A DNA stretch of 64,000 nt. Origin: Pseudomonadota bacterium (GTDB lineage Bacteria; Desulfobacterota; Desulfovibrionia; Desulfovibrionales; Desulfovibrionaceae). The DNA lies in NCBI GenBank assembly GCA_023419375.1, contig JAEZYD010000067.1, positions 1 to 64,000 on the forward strand. Direction: 5' to 3'. Under the pieces are notes generated by a model that did no database searches, was not told where the DNA came from, and saw only the letters and a list, made by a program, of their open reading frames with translations. This document shows, piece by piece, positions 34,871-43,647 of this stretch. Each line of letters opens with the position of its first letter. Position 1 is the stretch's first letter. Both the position numbers and the translations under genes were made by a program.

Positions 34871-36109
34871 TTACCAGGCAAATAGCGGGAACTGACGCGC
34901 AAATTCTTCAACGTTCTGGCTGATCTTTTCAAGAGCGGCGGCGTCCTCGCGCTTTTCAATGGCTTCCACGATGAACGCGCCCACGGTGCGCATGTCGTCT
35001 TCCTTCATGCCGCGCGTGGTCAGGGCAGCCGTGCCCAGGCGCACGCCAGAGGTCACAAAGGGAGAACGTGTTTCAAAGGGCACCGTGTTCTTGTTGACGG
35101 TAATGCCCGCCAGATCAAGAGCGTGTTCGGCGTCCTTGCCCGTGACGTCCTTGTTGGTCAGGTCAACCAGCATCAGGTGGTTGTCCGTACCGCCGGAAAC
35201 GAGGTCGTACCCGGCATCCATAAGATACTTGGCGAGCACGGCGGCATTGGTCACCACGCGCTGCAGGTACGTTTTGAAGGCGGGGCGCAGAGCTTCGCCA
35301 AAAGCCACGGCCTTGGCCGCAATGACGTGCATGAGGGGGCCGCCCTGAATGCCGGGGAAAATCTGGCTGTTCAGGGTTTTGCCCATGTCTTCGGTAGAAA
35401 GAATCATGCCGCCGCGGGGGCCGCGCAGGGTTTTGTGCGTGGTCGTGGTGGTGATGTGGGCGTAAGAAAGCGGGCTCTGGTGCAGACCGGCAGCCACAAG
35501 GCCAGCGATGTGCGCCATATCCACCACCAGCTTGGCGCCGACTTCGTCAGCGATCTGGCGGAAGCGGGCAAAGTCGATGGCGCGGGGGTAGGCGCTTGCG
35601 CCGGCAACAATGGCGTTGGGCTTGTGCTCGCGGGCCAGGGCGGCGACTTCGTCATAATCGATGCGGCCCGTCTCGCGCTGCACGCCGTAAGAAACAATGT
35701 TGAACAGGCGGCCAGAAAAGTTCACCGGGCTGCCGTGGGTGAGGTGACCGCCGTGCGAAAGGTTCATGCCAAGAATGGTGTCGCCTGGCTTCAGAAATGC
35801 AAGGTAGGCGGCCATATTGGCCTGTGAGCCGGAGTGCGGCTGCACGTTCACGTATTCGCAGTTGAAAAGCTGCTTGGCGCGATCCTGAGCCAGGGTCTCG
35901 GCCATATCCACATATTCGCAACCGCCGTAGTAGCGCTTGCCGGGATAGCCTTCGGCGTACTTGTGGGTCAGCACGCTGCCCTGAGCTTCGCGAACGGCGC
36001 GGGAAACAAAGTTTTCAGAAGCGATGAGCTCGAGTTTGCTCATCTGACGGTCGGATTCAAGCGTGATGGCTCGCGCCAGTTCCGGGTCTTGCAGCAGGAT
36101 TTCGTCCAT
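34871..36109 (-). CDS. glyA: Serine hydroxymethyltransferase
   Basis: A 412-residue PLP enzyme with EGYPGKRYYGGCEYVD, the PLP-lysine motif TTTTHKTLRGPRGG (about residue 225) and the conserved C-terminal VNKNTVPFETRSPF. It interconverts serine and glycine and supplies one-carbon folate. An AAAGG site precedes the start. It follows fabF with a 92-nt gap that contains a hairpin. Confidence 0.98.
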   Translation of the reverse strand: MDEILLQDPELARAITLESDRQMSKLELIASENFVSRAVREAQGSVLTHKYAEGYPGKRYYGGCEYVDMAETLAQDRAKQLFNCEYVNVQPHSGSQANMAAYLAFLKPGDTILGMNLSHGGHLTHGSPVNFSGRLFNIVSYGVQRETGRIDYDEVAALAREHKPNAIVAGASAYPRAIDFARFRQIADEVGAKLVVDMAHIAGLVAAGLHQSPLSYAHITTTTTHKTLRGPRGGMILSTEDMGKTLNSQIFPGIQGGPLMHVIAAKAVAFGEALRPAFKTYLQRVVTNAAVLAKYLMDAGYDLVSGGTDNHLMLVDLTNKDVTGKDAEHALDLAGITVNKNTVPFETRSPFVTSGVRLGTAALTTRGMKEDDMRTVGAFIVEAIEKREDAAALEKISQNVEEFARQFPLFAW

Positions 36110-36133
36110 GACGTCGCATCCTTTTGAAATGTT

Positions 36134-36158
36134 CTGCCCGCCACAACGGCGGGCAGAT
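36134..36158 (-). other. Hairpin in the fabF-glyA gap
   Basis: A perfect 10-bp stem (36134-36143 with 36149-36158) with a 5-nt loop and no T run, just upstream of glyA. It is probably an mRNA processing or partial attenuation site between fabF and glyA. Confidence 0.45.
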
Positions 36159-36201
36159 GGTAATCAAACGGGGAGGGCAGAGGCCGAGTAAAAACTGTCG
36201 G

Positions 36202-37449
36202 CTACTGTTGCCACTTCTTGAAGATCAAGCTGGCGTTTGTGCCGCCAAAACCGAAGGAGTTGCACATGGCGTATTCGCAGGCAATGTGCTTGGAGCCGTC
36301 GGCCATGTAATCAAGATCACATGCGGGATCGGGGTTATCCAGGTTAATGGTGCCGGGCAGCATTTCGTCATGCAGGGCAAGGGCCGTGAAGACGGATTCA
36401 ATGCCGCCAGCCGCGCCGAGCAGGTGCCCGGTCATGGATTTTGTGGCCGAAATTTTGACATTCTTGGCATGCGCGCCAAAAACGGTCTTGATGGCCTTGG
36501 TTTCCGTGCTGTCGTTCAGCATGGTGGACGTGGCGTGGGCATTGATGTGACCAATGGCCGAAGCGTCAATGCCAGCTTCGCGCAGGGCGTTCTGCATGGC
36601 GCGGGCCATGCCTTCACCGTCGTCGCGGGGGGCGGTCATGTGGTAGGCATCGCCAGACGCGCCGTAACCCACCATTTCCGCATAAATTTTGGCGCCGCGC
36701 GCCTGCGCGGATTCCAGTGTTTCCAGCAGCAGCAGGCCAGCGCCTTCGCCGATGACAAAGCCATCGCGGTTGGCGTCAAAGGGCCGGGATGCGCGGGAAG
36801 GCTCATCGTTGAACTGGGTCGAGAGGGCCTTGAGAGCCGTAAACCCGGCCACGCCCAGAGGCGTAACCGTAGCTTCAACACCGCCGGAAATAACTGCGGT
36901 CGCGCGGCCCAGAACCATTTCGCTGTAGGCGGTGCCAAGAGCGTGGATGGCAGAGGCGCAGGCCGTGGTGGTGACGATGTTCGAGCCCTTGGCGCCGGTG
37001 AAGATGGATATCTGTCCCGGCCCCATGTTGGAAATCAGCATGGGGATCATGAAGGGCGAAATTTTGTGGGGGCCGGATTCCAGCAGCTTGGCGTGGTAGG
37101 TTTCGATGGTGTGCAGACCGCCCAGACCGATGCCGAGGATCACGCCCGTATCGTAGGCGTTGGCATCGGTGATTTCGTACTTGGCGTCTTCAAGCAGCAT
37201 CTTGGCAGAGGCCACTGCAAACTGGGTGAAGCGATCCATGCGCCGAGCCTGCTTCATGGGCATATAGTCTTCGGCGACAAAGTTTTTCACTTCACCGGCA
37301 ATGCGGGAATCGTAGGCGGAGGCGTCAAAAAGCGTGATGGGCGCGATGCCCGACTCGCCTGCGAGCAGTTTTTTCCAGGTGCTCTCAATATCATTGGCGA
37401 GGGGCGTAACGCCGCCTATGCCGGTGATTACTACGCGGGGACGGGTCAT
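36202..37449 (-). CDS. fabF: 3-oxoacyl-[ACP] synthase II
   Basis: A 415-residue condensing enzyme with the catalytic Cys in VTTACASAIHALG (about residue 165) and the two His in NAHATSTMLNDSTE and KSMTGHLLGAAGG. It elongates acyl-ACP in type II fatty acid synthesis. The start at 37449 follows AAAGGAG. It follows acpP, the standard acpP-fabF pairing. Confidence 0.97.
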   Translation of the reverse strand: MTRPRVVITGIGGVTPLANDIESTWKKLLAGESGIAPITLFDASAYDSRIAGEVKNFVAEDYMPMKQARRMDRFTQFAVASAKMLLEDAKYEITDANAYDTGVILGIGLGGLHTIETYHAKLLESGPHKISPFMIPMLISNMGPGQISIFTGAKGSNIVTTTACASAIHALGTAYSEMVLGRATAVISGGVEATVTPLGVAGFTALKALSTQFNDEPSRASRPFDANRDGFVIGEGAGLLLLETLESAQARGAKIYAEMVGYGASGDAYHMTAPRDDGEGMARAMQNALREAGIDASAIGHINAHATSTMLNDSTETKAIKTVFGAHAKNVKISATKSMTGHLLGAAGGIESVFTALALHDEMLPGTINLDNPDPACDLDYMADGSKHIACEYAMCNSFGFGGTNASLIFKKWQQ

Positions 37450-37464
37450 GCATGCTCCTTTGAG

Positions 37465-37485
37465 GCGGGGGGCAGACCCCCCCGC
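37465..37485 (-). other. Hairpin in the acpP-fabF gap
   Basis: A GC-only 8-bp stem (37465-37472 with 37478-37485) with a 5-nt loop and no T run between acpP and fabF. Acyl carrier protein is needed in large excess over the synthase, and an intercistronic hairpin that attenuates or stabilises would fit. Confidence 0.45.
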
Positions 37486-37510
37486 GCTGCATATACTATA
37501 ACAAGCGCTG

Positions 37511-37744
37511 TTACTGCTTGTTTTCGATGTAGCTGATGGCATCCTGAACTTTCAGGATCTTCTGGGCGTCGTCGTCGGCAATTTCGATGTCGAATTCTTC
37601 TTCCATGGCCATGATCAGTTCGGTCAGGTCAAGGGAGTCGGCACCGAGGTCTTCCACAAAGGAAGCAGCGGGCTTCACTTCTTCAGCGGTCACGCCGAGC
37701 TGGTCAATGATGATTTTTGTAACTTTTTCAGTAACGTCAGACAT
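37511..37744 (-). CDS. acpP: Acyl carrier protein
   Basis: A 77-residue acidic four-helix protein with the phosphopantetheine attachment Ser in LGADSLDLTELIM. It carries growing acyl chains for the fab enzymes and substrate for PlsX. It lies between fabG and fabF. Confidence 0.98.
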   Translation of the reverse strand: MSDVTEKVTKIIIDQLGVTAEEVKPAASFVEDLGADSLDLTELIMAMEEEFDIEIADDDAQKILKVQDAISYIENKQ

Positions 37745-37815
37745 GGTATCCTCCAGATAAATTAGTGGTCTGCTTTTAACCCCGGCCCTGACCGGGTGTC
37801 TTCCGTAGTAAATGC

Positions 37816-38580
37816 CTAGCAGTACATGCCGCCGTTCACTCCCAGCACCTGCCCGGTGATGTAGGCCGCTTTGTCCGAAGCAAGAAAAGCCACGGCCTCT
37901 GCCACATCTTCGGCGCTGCCCATGCGTCTGAGCGGGATGCTGTCTGTATAGCTCGCCCGCACGTCGTCATTGAGTGTCGCTGTCATGTCCGTTTCGATAA
38001 AGCCCGGCGTTACGGCGTTAACCGTAATCTGGCGGGCGGCCAGTTCTTTGGCGCAGGACTTGGTAAGCCCCAGCAGGGCGGCTTTGGCCGAAGCGTAGTT
38101 GGCCTGCCCCGCGTTGCCCATCTGCCCCACCACGGAAGAAATATTAACAATGCGCCCCTTGCGGGACTTGCTCATGATTTTTGCGGCTTCGCGCGTGCAG
38201 ACGAACGCGCCGCGAAGGTTGACGGCAATTACGCGGTCGAAGTCTTCGTCCTTCATGCGTATCAGAACGCCGTCCTTGGTGATGCCGGCATTATTGACCA
38301 GCACCGCAAGATCAACCTTGTCTTTGATCTGGGTAGCGAAAAAATCGCTCACAGCTTCGCTGTTGCTGACATCAAGTGCAAAGGCCTGGGCCTTGCCGCC
38401 AGCGGCGCAGATGTCGGCAGCGACTTTTTCCGCTTCTTCGGGTTTGCTGACGTAGGTGAGAAATACCTGAAAGCCGTCACGGGCAAGGGTTTGGGCAATG
38501 GCCCGGCCAATGCCGCGCGAACCGCCGGTAACCAGGGCTGTCGGCAGTCCGGCTGCAGGGGAGGATTGCGCTGTGCTCAT
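37816..38580 (-). CDS. fabG: 3-oxoacyl-[ACP] reductase
   Basis: A 254-residue short-chain dehydrogenase with the NADPH motif TGGSRGIGRAIA, NNAGITKD, the catalytic Ser in NISSVVGQMGN and YASAK, and the C-terminal YITGQVLGVNGGMYC. It reduces beta-ketoacyl-ACP. It is separated from fabH by an unusually wide 164-nt gap. Confidence 0.96.
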   Translation of the reverse strand: MSTAQSSPAAGLPTALVTGGSRGIGRAIAQTLARDGFQVFLTYVSKPEEAEKVAADICAAGGKAQAFALDVSNSEAVSDFFATQIKDKVDLAVLVNNAGITKDGVLIRMKDEDFDRVIAVNLRGAFVCTREAAKIMSKSRKGRIVNISSVVGQMGNAGQANYASAKAALLGLTKSCAKELAARQITVNAVTPGFIETDMTATLNDDVRASYTDSIPLRRMGSAEDVAEAVAFLASDKAAYITGQVLGVNGGMYC

Positions 38581-38744
38581 GCTTATATCGCCTTTGTCTG
38601 AGTCCTGTAAAAAAGGAGACCGTATCCCGTGGATCGCCTTTTTGCGTTAATTTTGCAGTGGCGCTGCCCGGCTTACGGCCTGGCCTGACTGAAATTCAGT
38701 ATACATGGCGCGGTGCTGCGGGGCAATCCCGCAGGCGCATTGCC

Positions 38745-39731
38745 TCAAAAGCGTAACAATGCGGCGCCCCAGGTAAGGCCTGCGCCAAAAGCCGTCATAA
38801 GAACGCGGCTGCCGGGGCGGATGCGGCCTTGGGCACGAGCTTCGCTCAGTGCCAGGGGAATGGAGGCAGAAGATGTGTTGCCGTATTTTTCCACATTGGT
38901 GAACACGCGATCGCCTGTCAATTCAAGGCGGCTGCCCACGGCTTCAATAATGCGCATGTTTGCCTGATGCGGCACCAGCAGGTCCACATCTGCGCCCGAA
39001 AGGCCGTTGCGCGCAAGCACTTCCTCGCACACGTGCACCATGTTGCGCACTGCATGCTTGTATGTTTCGCGGCCCTGCATGGTGATGAAAAAGTCTTCAC
39101 CAACAGGCTGGCCAAGGCCGTACTGGCAGCGGGTGCCGCCGCCGACCACGATAAGGTCGCGCTGCACGCCGTCGCTGTGGCAAACCACGTCTTCAACGCA
39201 AGACATGGCATTGTTGGAAGCGCTGCTCACAATGCAGGCCGTGGCCGCATCGCCAAAAAGCACGCATGTGGAACGGTCTGCCCAGTTTACGCGGCGGGTC
39301 AGCGCCTCTGTGCAGACAAAAAGAATTTTGGCGTCAGGATCCTGCGCCAGCAGGGCGCGGCATATGGAAAGCCCGTACAGAAAGCCCGAGCAGGCCGCGC
39401 TGATGTCAAAGGCCATGACCTTGCCCGCGCCTAGCTGCCCGGCAATGATGCAGGCCACGGAGGGAGAGAGCACGTCAGGGGTGCAGGTTGCGCCAACTAT
39501 GTGGGTGAGCTCCCCTGCGTCCATCCCGGCTTCCACTAGCGCCTTGCGGGCGGCCTTGAGGCCGAGATCCGAGGCGTTTTCCGCATCGTCCAGCCTGTGC
39601 CGCTGCTTGATGCCGGTGCGGGAAACAATCCATTCGTCATTGGTGTCTACCACCTTGGCGAGATCGCTATTGGTCAGCACCGTATCCGGCACATAGGCGC
39701 TCAAGGCGAGCAGATGACAGAGTGGATTCAT
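38745..39731 (-). CDS. fabH: 3-oxoacyl-[ACP] synthase III
   Basis: A 328-residue initiation enzyme of fatty acid synthesis with the catalytic Cys in DISAACSGFLYGL (about residue 113), His in VPHQANMRII and Asn in KYGNTSSASIPLAL. It condenses acetyl-CoA with malonyl-ACP. It lies 15 nt after plsX. Confidence 0.97.
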   Translation of the reverse strand: MNPLCHLLALSAYVPDTVLTNSDLAKVVDTNDEWIVSRTGIKQRHRLDDAENASDLGLKAARKALVEAGMDAGELTHIVGATCTPDVLSPSVACIIAGQLGAGKVMAFDISAACSGFLYGLSICRALLAQDPDAKILFVCTEALTRRVNWADRSTCVLFGDAATACIVSSASNNAMSCVEDVVCHSDGVQRDLIVVGGGTRCQYGLGQPVGEDFFITMQGRETYKHAVRNMVHVCEEVLARNGLSGADVDLLVPHQANMRIIEAVGSRLELTGDRVFTNVEKYGNTSSASIPLALSEARAQGRIRPGSRVLMTAFGAGLTWGAALLRF

Positions 39732-39746
39732 AGAAATACCGTGTGG

Positions 39747-40781
39747 TTATATAGCGCGGGAGAAACGTGTGAGTTCCTCGTTGGCAAGAATGGTTTCACC
39801 GAGGCGGCTACTTGTTCCCTTGCGTACAAAGGTTCCGCTCATCTTGATGGCGTTTGTCATGGCCTTGGCGCTGGAGCGCCCGTGGCAGACAATGGCCAGA
39901 CCCTGGAGGCCCAGCAGGGGAGCGCCGCCGTATTCCGCATAGTCAATGGTGCTGGCAAAGCGTTTGAAAGCGCCTTTGGCCAGCATGCCGCCAATGGCGG
40001 GCAAGACGCCGGACGTAAACACCTTCTTGAGCATGCGCACCAGAGATGTAGCCAGCCCCTCGCTCATCTTGACGACCACGTTACCGACAAAGCCATCGCA
40101 GACAACCACGTCGATATTGCCGATAAAGATGTCGCGCCCTTCTGCATTGCCCGCAAAGTTGAGGTTCTGGGCCATTTTAAGCAGGTCGTAGGCTTCCTTG
40201 ACCTGACTGTTGCCCTTGCCCTCTTCTTCGCCGATGCTGAGGATGCTCACACGCGGAGAGGCGTAGCCCAGCAGGTCACGGGCAAACGCATCGCCCATGA
40301 GGCCAAACTGGAACAGATGATAGGGGCGGCAATCCACATTTGCTCCCACATCAAGCACGACCACGGGATTTTTTTCCGTGGGCAGCAAGGTGGCAAGAGC
40401 AGGGCGCTCCACCCCAGGCAAACGCCCCATGATGAACATGCCGCAAGCCACCGTAGCGCCGGAATGCCCGGCGCTGACAACAGCATCCGCCGCGCCATCC
40501 TTGACCTGACGGCAGGCCACCTGGATGGACGCGTTTTTCTTGCGGCGCAGAATGTCCGAAGGCTTTTCGTTCATATGCACCACATCATCGGCTTGAACTA
40601 TGTCGAAATGCACATCGGTAAGATCGAGCTTTTCGAGCTCGGCCTCCAGCTTGGGGGTGTCGCCCACAAGCTGGACATGCAGATCATAAAGCCTTGCAGC
40701 TTCTATAGCTCCCGGCACAACCACAGAGGGGCCAAAGTCCCCGCCCATGGCGTCCACGGCAATGATGGGGCGCTCGTTCAT
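39747..40781 (-). CDS. plsX: Phosphate acyltransferase PlsX
   Basis: A 344-residue enzyme starting MNERPIIAVDAMGGDFGP, with VVSAGHSGATVACGM, VLDVGANVDCRPYHL and VCDGFVGNVVVKMSEG. It makes acyl-phosphate from acyl-ACP for phospholipid synthesis. Its ATG overlaps the rpmF stop by one base. Confidence 0.97.
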   Translation of the reverse strand: MNERPIIAVDAMGGDFGPSVVVPGAIEAARLYDLHVQLVGDTPKLEAELEKLDLTDVHFDIVQADDVVHMNEKPSDILRRKKNASIQVACRQVKDGAADAVVSAGHSGATVACGMFIMGRLPGVERPALATLLPTEKNPVVVLDVGANVDCRPYHLFQFGLMGDAFARDLLGYASPRVSILSIGEEEGKGNSQVKEAYDLLKMAQNLNFAGNAEGRDIFIGNIDVVVCDGFVGNVVVKMSEGLATSLVRMLKKVFTSGVLPAIGGMLAKGAFKRFASTIDYAEYGGAPLLGLQGLAIVCHGRSSAKAMTNAIKMSGTFVRKGTSSRLGETILANEELTRFSRAI

Positions 40782-40963
40782 TATTCGTTTTCGCTTTTGG
40801 CGATCACCTGGCGGCCTTTGTAGGTGCCGCAGTTGGGGCACACGCTGTGCGGAACGGTGGGTTCGCCGCAGGAGCAGTAGATAACGGCAGGCACGGCCAC
40901 ACGATCATGGGAGCGGCGCATGCCCTTGCGGGAACGGGATTTCTTATTTTGCTGAACGGCCAT
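40781..40963 (-). CDS. rpmF: 50S ribosomal protein L32
   Basis: A 60-residue protein with the L32 signature KKSRSRKGMRRSHD and an intact zinc finger CSCGEP and CPNCGTY. It starts at 40963 after AAAAGGAG. It sits between yceD and plsX in the usual order. Confidence 0.97.
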   Translation of the reverse strand: MAVQQNKKSRSRKGMRRSHDRVAVPAVIYCSCGEPTVPHSVCPNCGTYKGRQVIAKSENE

Positions 40964-41070
40964 GGTAGTCTCCTTTTCCTGTCTTGCGGAATGTTTGTGC
41001 GGGTTTGGGCGGCTTGGCGCGCATGCCCGCCCGCAAGACACAGCAGATTAGTAAAAAAAATTGTGATTGT

Positions 41071-41640
41071 CTAGTTTTTGTGCAGAGTGAGGCCGCGCAA
41101 TGCCGCCATGCGGGGGTCGCCTTCTTCTTCCGTGCAGGCGCACATGCCTTCATTAAGATTAACCCCGCATCCGGCGCACAGGCCCTTGCAGTTATTGCGG
41201 CAAAGGGGTGTAGGGGGCAATGCCAGCATGAATTCTTCCCAGCAAATGGCGGCAAGATCCAGCATGGGGGCGTTGCGTTCAAACACGATGCGGCCTTCGG
41301 TCACGCCATCCATATCGGGCAGGGGGGCGTAATTTTCTTCTTCGTCTTCATCATCGCTGCCGCCAGGAAGACTCTCAAAATCTTCAAAGCGCGCGGTAAT
41401 GGTCACTGTGGAATCTTCCGCGCAACGGCTGCAAGGCAGAACAACTTCTCCCTCAAGCGTGCCGCGCACAAGCCAACCGCCGTCCGTGGGCAAAACCAGG
41501 ATGCGCGCGCACAGCGGTTTGCTCACGCGGCAGTCAAGGTGGAATTCCTCCATGGGTTCCTGCCAGATGGCGGGGTCGTCCAGAGTAAATTCCTTGCCCT
41601 CGGGGGAAAGGTCATTGAGAGAAATACGATAGTTCTGCAT
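41071..41640 (-). CDS. yceD: DUF177 (YceD-like) protein
   Basis: A 189-residue protein with the DUF177 core LPCSRCAEDSTVTI and the C-terminal Cys cluster LCRNNCKGLCAGCGVNLNEGMCAC. Members are co-encoded with L32 across bacteria and are linked to 23S rRNA maturation. The start at 41640 follows CGAGGT. It is the first gene of the yceD-rpmF-plsX-fab run. Confidence 0.9.
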   Translation of the reverse strand: MQNYRISLNDLSPEGKEFTLDDPAIWQEPMEEFHLDCRVSKPLCARILVLPTDGGWLVRGTLEGEVVLPCSRCAEDSTVTITARFEDFESLPGGSDDEDEEENYAPLPDMDGVTEGRIVFERNAPMLDLAAICWEEFMLALPPTPLCRNNCKGLCAGCGVNLNEGMCACTEEEGDPRMAALRGLTLHKN

Positions 41641-41686
41641 GTGATACCTCGAAAGTCGGACTTCATACCTTTGCTGGTCAATCATG

Positions 41687-42667
41687 TCAATACATATTGT
41701 CAGGCGGCGTCGCAAGCCCTTCTGCGGCGCAGACCAGGCGAGTTGCCTGGGCAAGGATTTTGTCGTTTTCCGGCCCGGTCAGGCGCGATCCCGTGAGGTA
41801 GAGGGCCACAGTCAGCGGTTTGTTTCTGTTCTTGCGGGCCTTGGCTGCTTGCCCGGAATTGCTCTGCGGCAACAGTACGCCCACATCGTTGGCGGTGCCG
41901 TTTTCTCCGCTGCCGCTTTTGTGCGCCGAGCGCCAGCCTTGGGGCGCTCCCGCGGGGATGCGTCCGGCCCCGGTTGCGCAGCCCAGCATCCAGTCCGTCA
42001 TTTGTTTTTTGGCTGGCGCTTTCAGCAGATTGCCGCAAAGCAGACCGTTCAGGGTGCGGCACATGGCAAGGGGTGTTGTGGTGTCGCGCGCATCGCCGGG
42101 AAGGGCCGTGTTCAGTTCCACTTCCCAGCGGTCAAGGCGAAACGTAGTATCGCCAAAGCTGCGGGCAATGGAGGTCAATCCTTCAGGCCCGCCTAACTGG
42201 GCAAGCACAAGGTTGGCAGCAGTATTGTCGCTGTGCTGGAGCATGGCCGCGCACAATTCTGATACCGTCATGCCGTCTTCAAGGTGCTTTTCTGTAACGG
42301 GCGACCATGGCTGGATATCGTTTTTGGCAAAATGGATTCTCTGTTCAAGAATGCCCGGTTTGTCCCGCAAAACAGCTGCCGCAGCCAGCACTTTAAAGGT
42401 GCTGCACATGGGGAAGCGTTCGTCCCCACGGTACGACAACACGTTGCCCCCGTTGCTGACGCTGGCTGCCACGCCGAGTCTGCCGCCGCTTGACGCCTCA
42501 AGCTCGGCCAGCATTTTTTGCAGGTCTTTTGCGTTGATTTCGGGGCTGGCAGCGGCCAGTGCGCAATTGATGACAGGCGCGCTCATCGCGGCCCCCAATA
42601 TGAGAACGGGCAGGGCGCAAAGACCGGCCAGAACAGCGCGGCGAGAGCAGCGGGAGCGTGAATTCAT
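41687..42667 (-). CDS. Class A beta-lactamase with a Tat-type signal
   Basis: A 326-residue serine beta-lactamase. An N-terminal twin-arginine stretch (CSRRAVLAGLCA) and hydrophobic helix suggest Tat export. All class A motifs are present: Ser89-Thr-Phe-Lys92 (STFK), Ser146-Asp147-Asn148 (SDN), Glu182 in RWEVELN of the omega loop, and Lys250-Ser-Gly (KSG in place of KTG). The omega loop RLDRWEVELNTALPGDARDTTTP is close to that of TEM-type enzymes. D. desulfuricans carries a class A enzyme, DES-1, and this could be its relative; identity cannot be measured here. The start at 42667 follows CAGGTG. No regulator such as ampR lies beside it. Confidence 0.93.
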   Translation of the reverse strand: MNSRSRCSRRAVLAGLCALPVLILGAAMSAPVINCALAAASPEINAKDLQKMLAELEASSGGRLGVAASVSNGGNVLSYRGDERFPMCSTFKVLAAAAVLRDKPGILEQRIHFAKNDIQPWSPVTEKHLEDGMTVSELCAAMLQHSDNTAANLVLAQLGGPEGLTSIARSFGDTTFRLDRWEVELNTALPGDARDTTTPLAMCRTLNGLLCGNLLKAPAKKQMTDWMLGCATGAGRIPAGAPQGWRSAHKSGSGENGTANDVGVLLPQSNSGQAAKARKNRNKPLTVALYLTGSRLTGPENDKILAQATRLVCAAEGLATPPDNMY

Positions 42668-42710
42668 CAGCACACCTGTCAATTTATAAACGGGCGGCCC
42701 GTGTTGCGCA

Positions 42711-43358
42711 TCAGCGCCCGCTGAGCAGCAGGGCGGAAGCCAGGCCCACAAACACGCAGCCCGCCACGCGCTGCATCATGATCTGCCCGCGCTTTGAACG
42801 GTTGAACCATACGGCTAGACGGCCCCCCAGGGCGGCCACTGTCCAGAAAACCACGATGGTAGCCAGCATGAAGAGGCCGCCGAGGCTCAGCACCTGCAAG
42901 GCCACGCTGCCGCGAGCGGGGTCGCAGAATTGCGGCAGAAAGGCCAGAAAAAAGAGTGAAACCTTGGGGTTGGTGACGTTCATCACTATTCCCCGGCGAT
43001 AGAGCGTCATGTAGCCGGGGAAGTTGCTGCCGGTGCTGCTGGCGGCCCCGTCCGCCACATCGGTTGTGGATGCCCCGGCGCGGAATGAAAGCCAGGCAAG
43101 CCAGAGCAGATAGCCCGCGCCAGCTGCTTTGAGCAGGGTAAAGGCCAGAGCCGAGGTCTGAAAAATGGCGGCAACGCCCAGGGCAACTGCCGTGGTGTGT
43201 ACGCACAGGCCCGTAACAAGCCCTAACGTGGTGATTATGCCAGCGCCAACACCAAAAAGAGCAGACTGGGTGAGCACAAAGATATTGTCCGGCCCGGGGG
43301 CAATGCCAAGCAACAGGGCGGCGGCAAAAAAAGCCATCATTGCGTCAGGTGTCAGCAT
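42711..43358 (-). CDS. LysE/RhtB-family amino-acid exporter
   Basis: A 215-residue membrane protein with about six hydrophobic segments, the family start FAAALLLGIAPGPDNIFVLTQSAL and NVTNPKVSLFFLAFLPQF. Members export amino acids or homoserine lactones; the substrate is unknown. A good GGAGAGAG site precedes the ATG. Its start overlaps the end of the GIY-YIG gene by 7 nt. Confidence 0.92.
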   Translation of the reverse strand: MLTPDAMMAFFAAALLLGIAPGPDNIFVLTQSALFGVGAGIITTLGLVTGLCVHTTAVALGVAAIFQTSALAFTLLKAAGAGYLLWLAWLSFRAGASTTDVADGAASSTGSNFPGYMTLYRRGIVMNVTNPKVSLFFLAFLPQFCDPARGSVALQVLSLGGLFMLATIVVFWTVAALGGRLAVWFNRSKRGQIMMQRVAGCVFVGLASALLLSGR

Positions 43359-43627
43359 GAAACACTCTCTCCATCAAGCAGAAATTGTAGTTTTTGGAGG
43401 CGTGGGCGGGATTTGACGGCCAGTTCAAGCCGTAGCGCGTCACCTTTGCAGCCGCAAGCCCGGCTGGCAAGCAGCCGGACGGGCCGACGCCCCTGCGTGT
43501 AGCGTGCCCCGCCGGGAACCTGCCCATTGTGCTGGCCCAGACGGCGCTCCATATTTGTGGTGATGCCGCAATACAGCGTGCCGTCAGCGCACTCCAGCAG
43601 GTAGACGAGCCACTGGCTATCATTCAT
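43352..43627 (-). CDS. GIY-YIG nuclease superfamily protein (UPF0213-like)
   Basis: A 91-residue single-domain protein with VYLLECADGTLYCGIT (the GIY-YIG core as VYL..YCG), the conserved Arg in NMERRLGQHN and Glu in LRLELAVKSR. Short members of this type (YhbQ-like) may process DNA but are poorly characterised. It is coupled to the exporter gene downstream. Confidence 0.88.
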   Translation of the reverse strand: MNDSQWLVYLLECADGTLYCGITTNMERRLGQHNGQVPGGARYTQGRRPVRLLASRACGCKGDALRLELAVKSRPRLQKLQFLLDGESVSC

Positions 43628-43647
43628 GGCCGTAATCGCAGCGCGGC

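Noticed and set aside
36124..37536. 470-codon plus-strand frame opposite fabF
   Set aside because: Shadow of fabF in a complementary frame.
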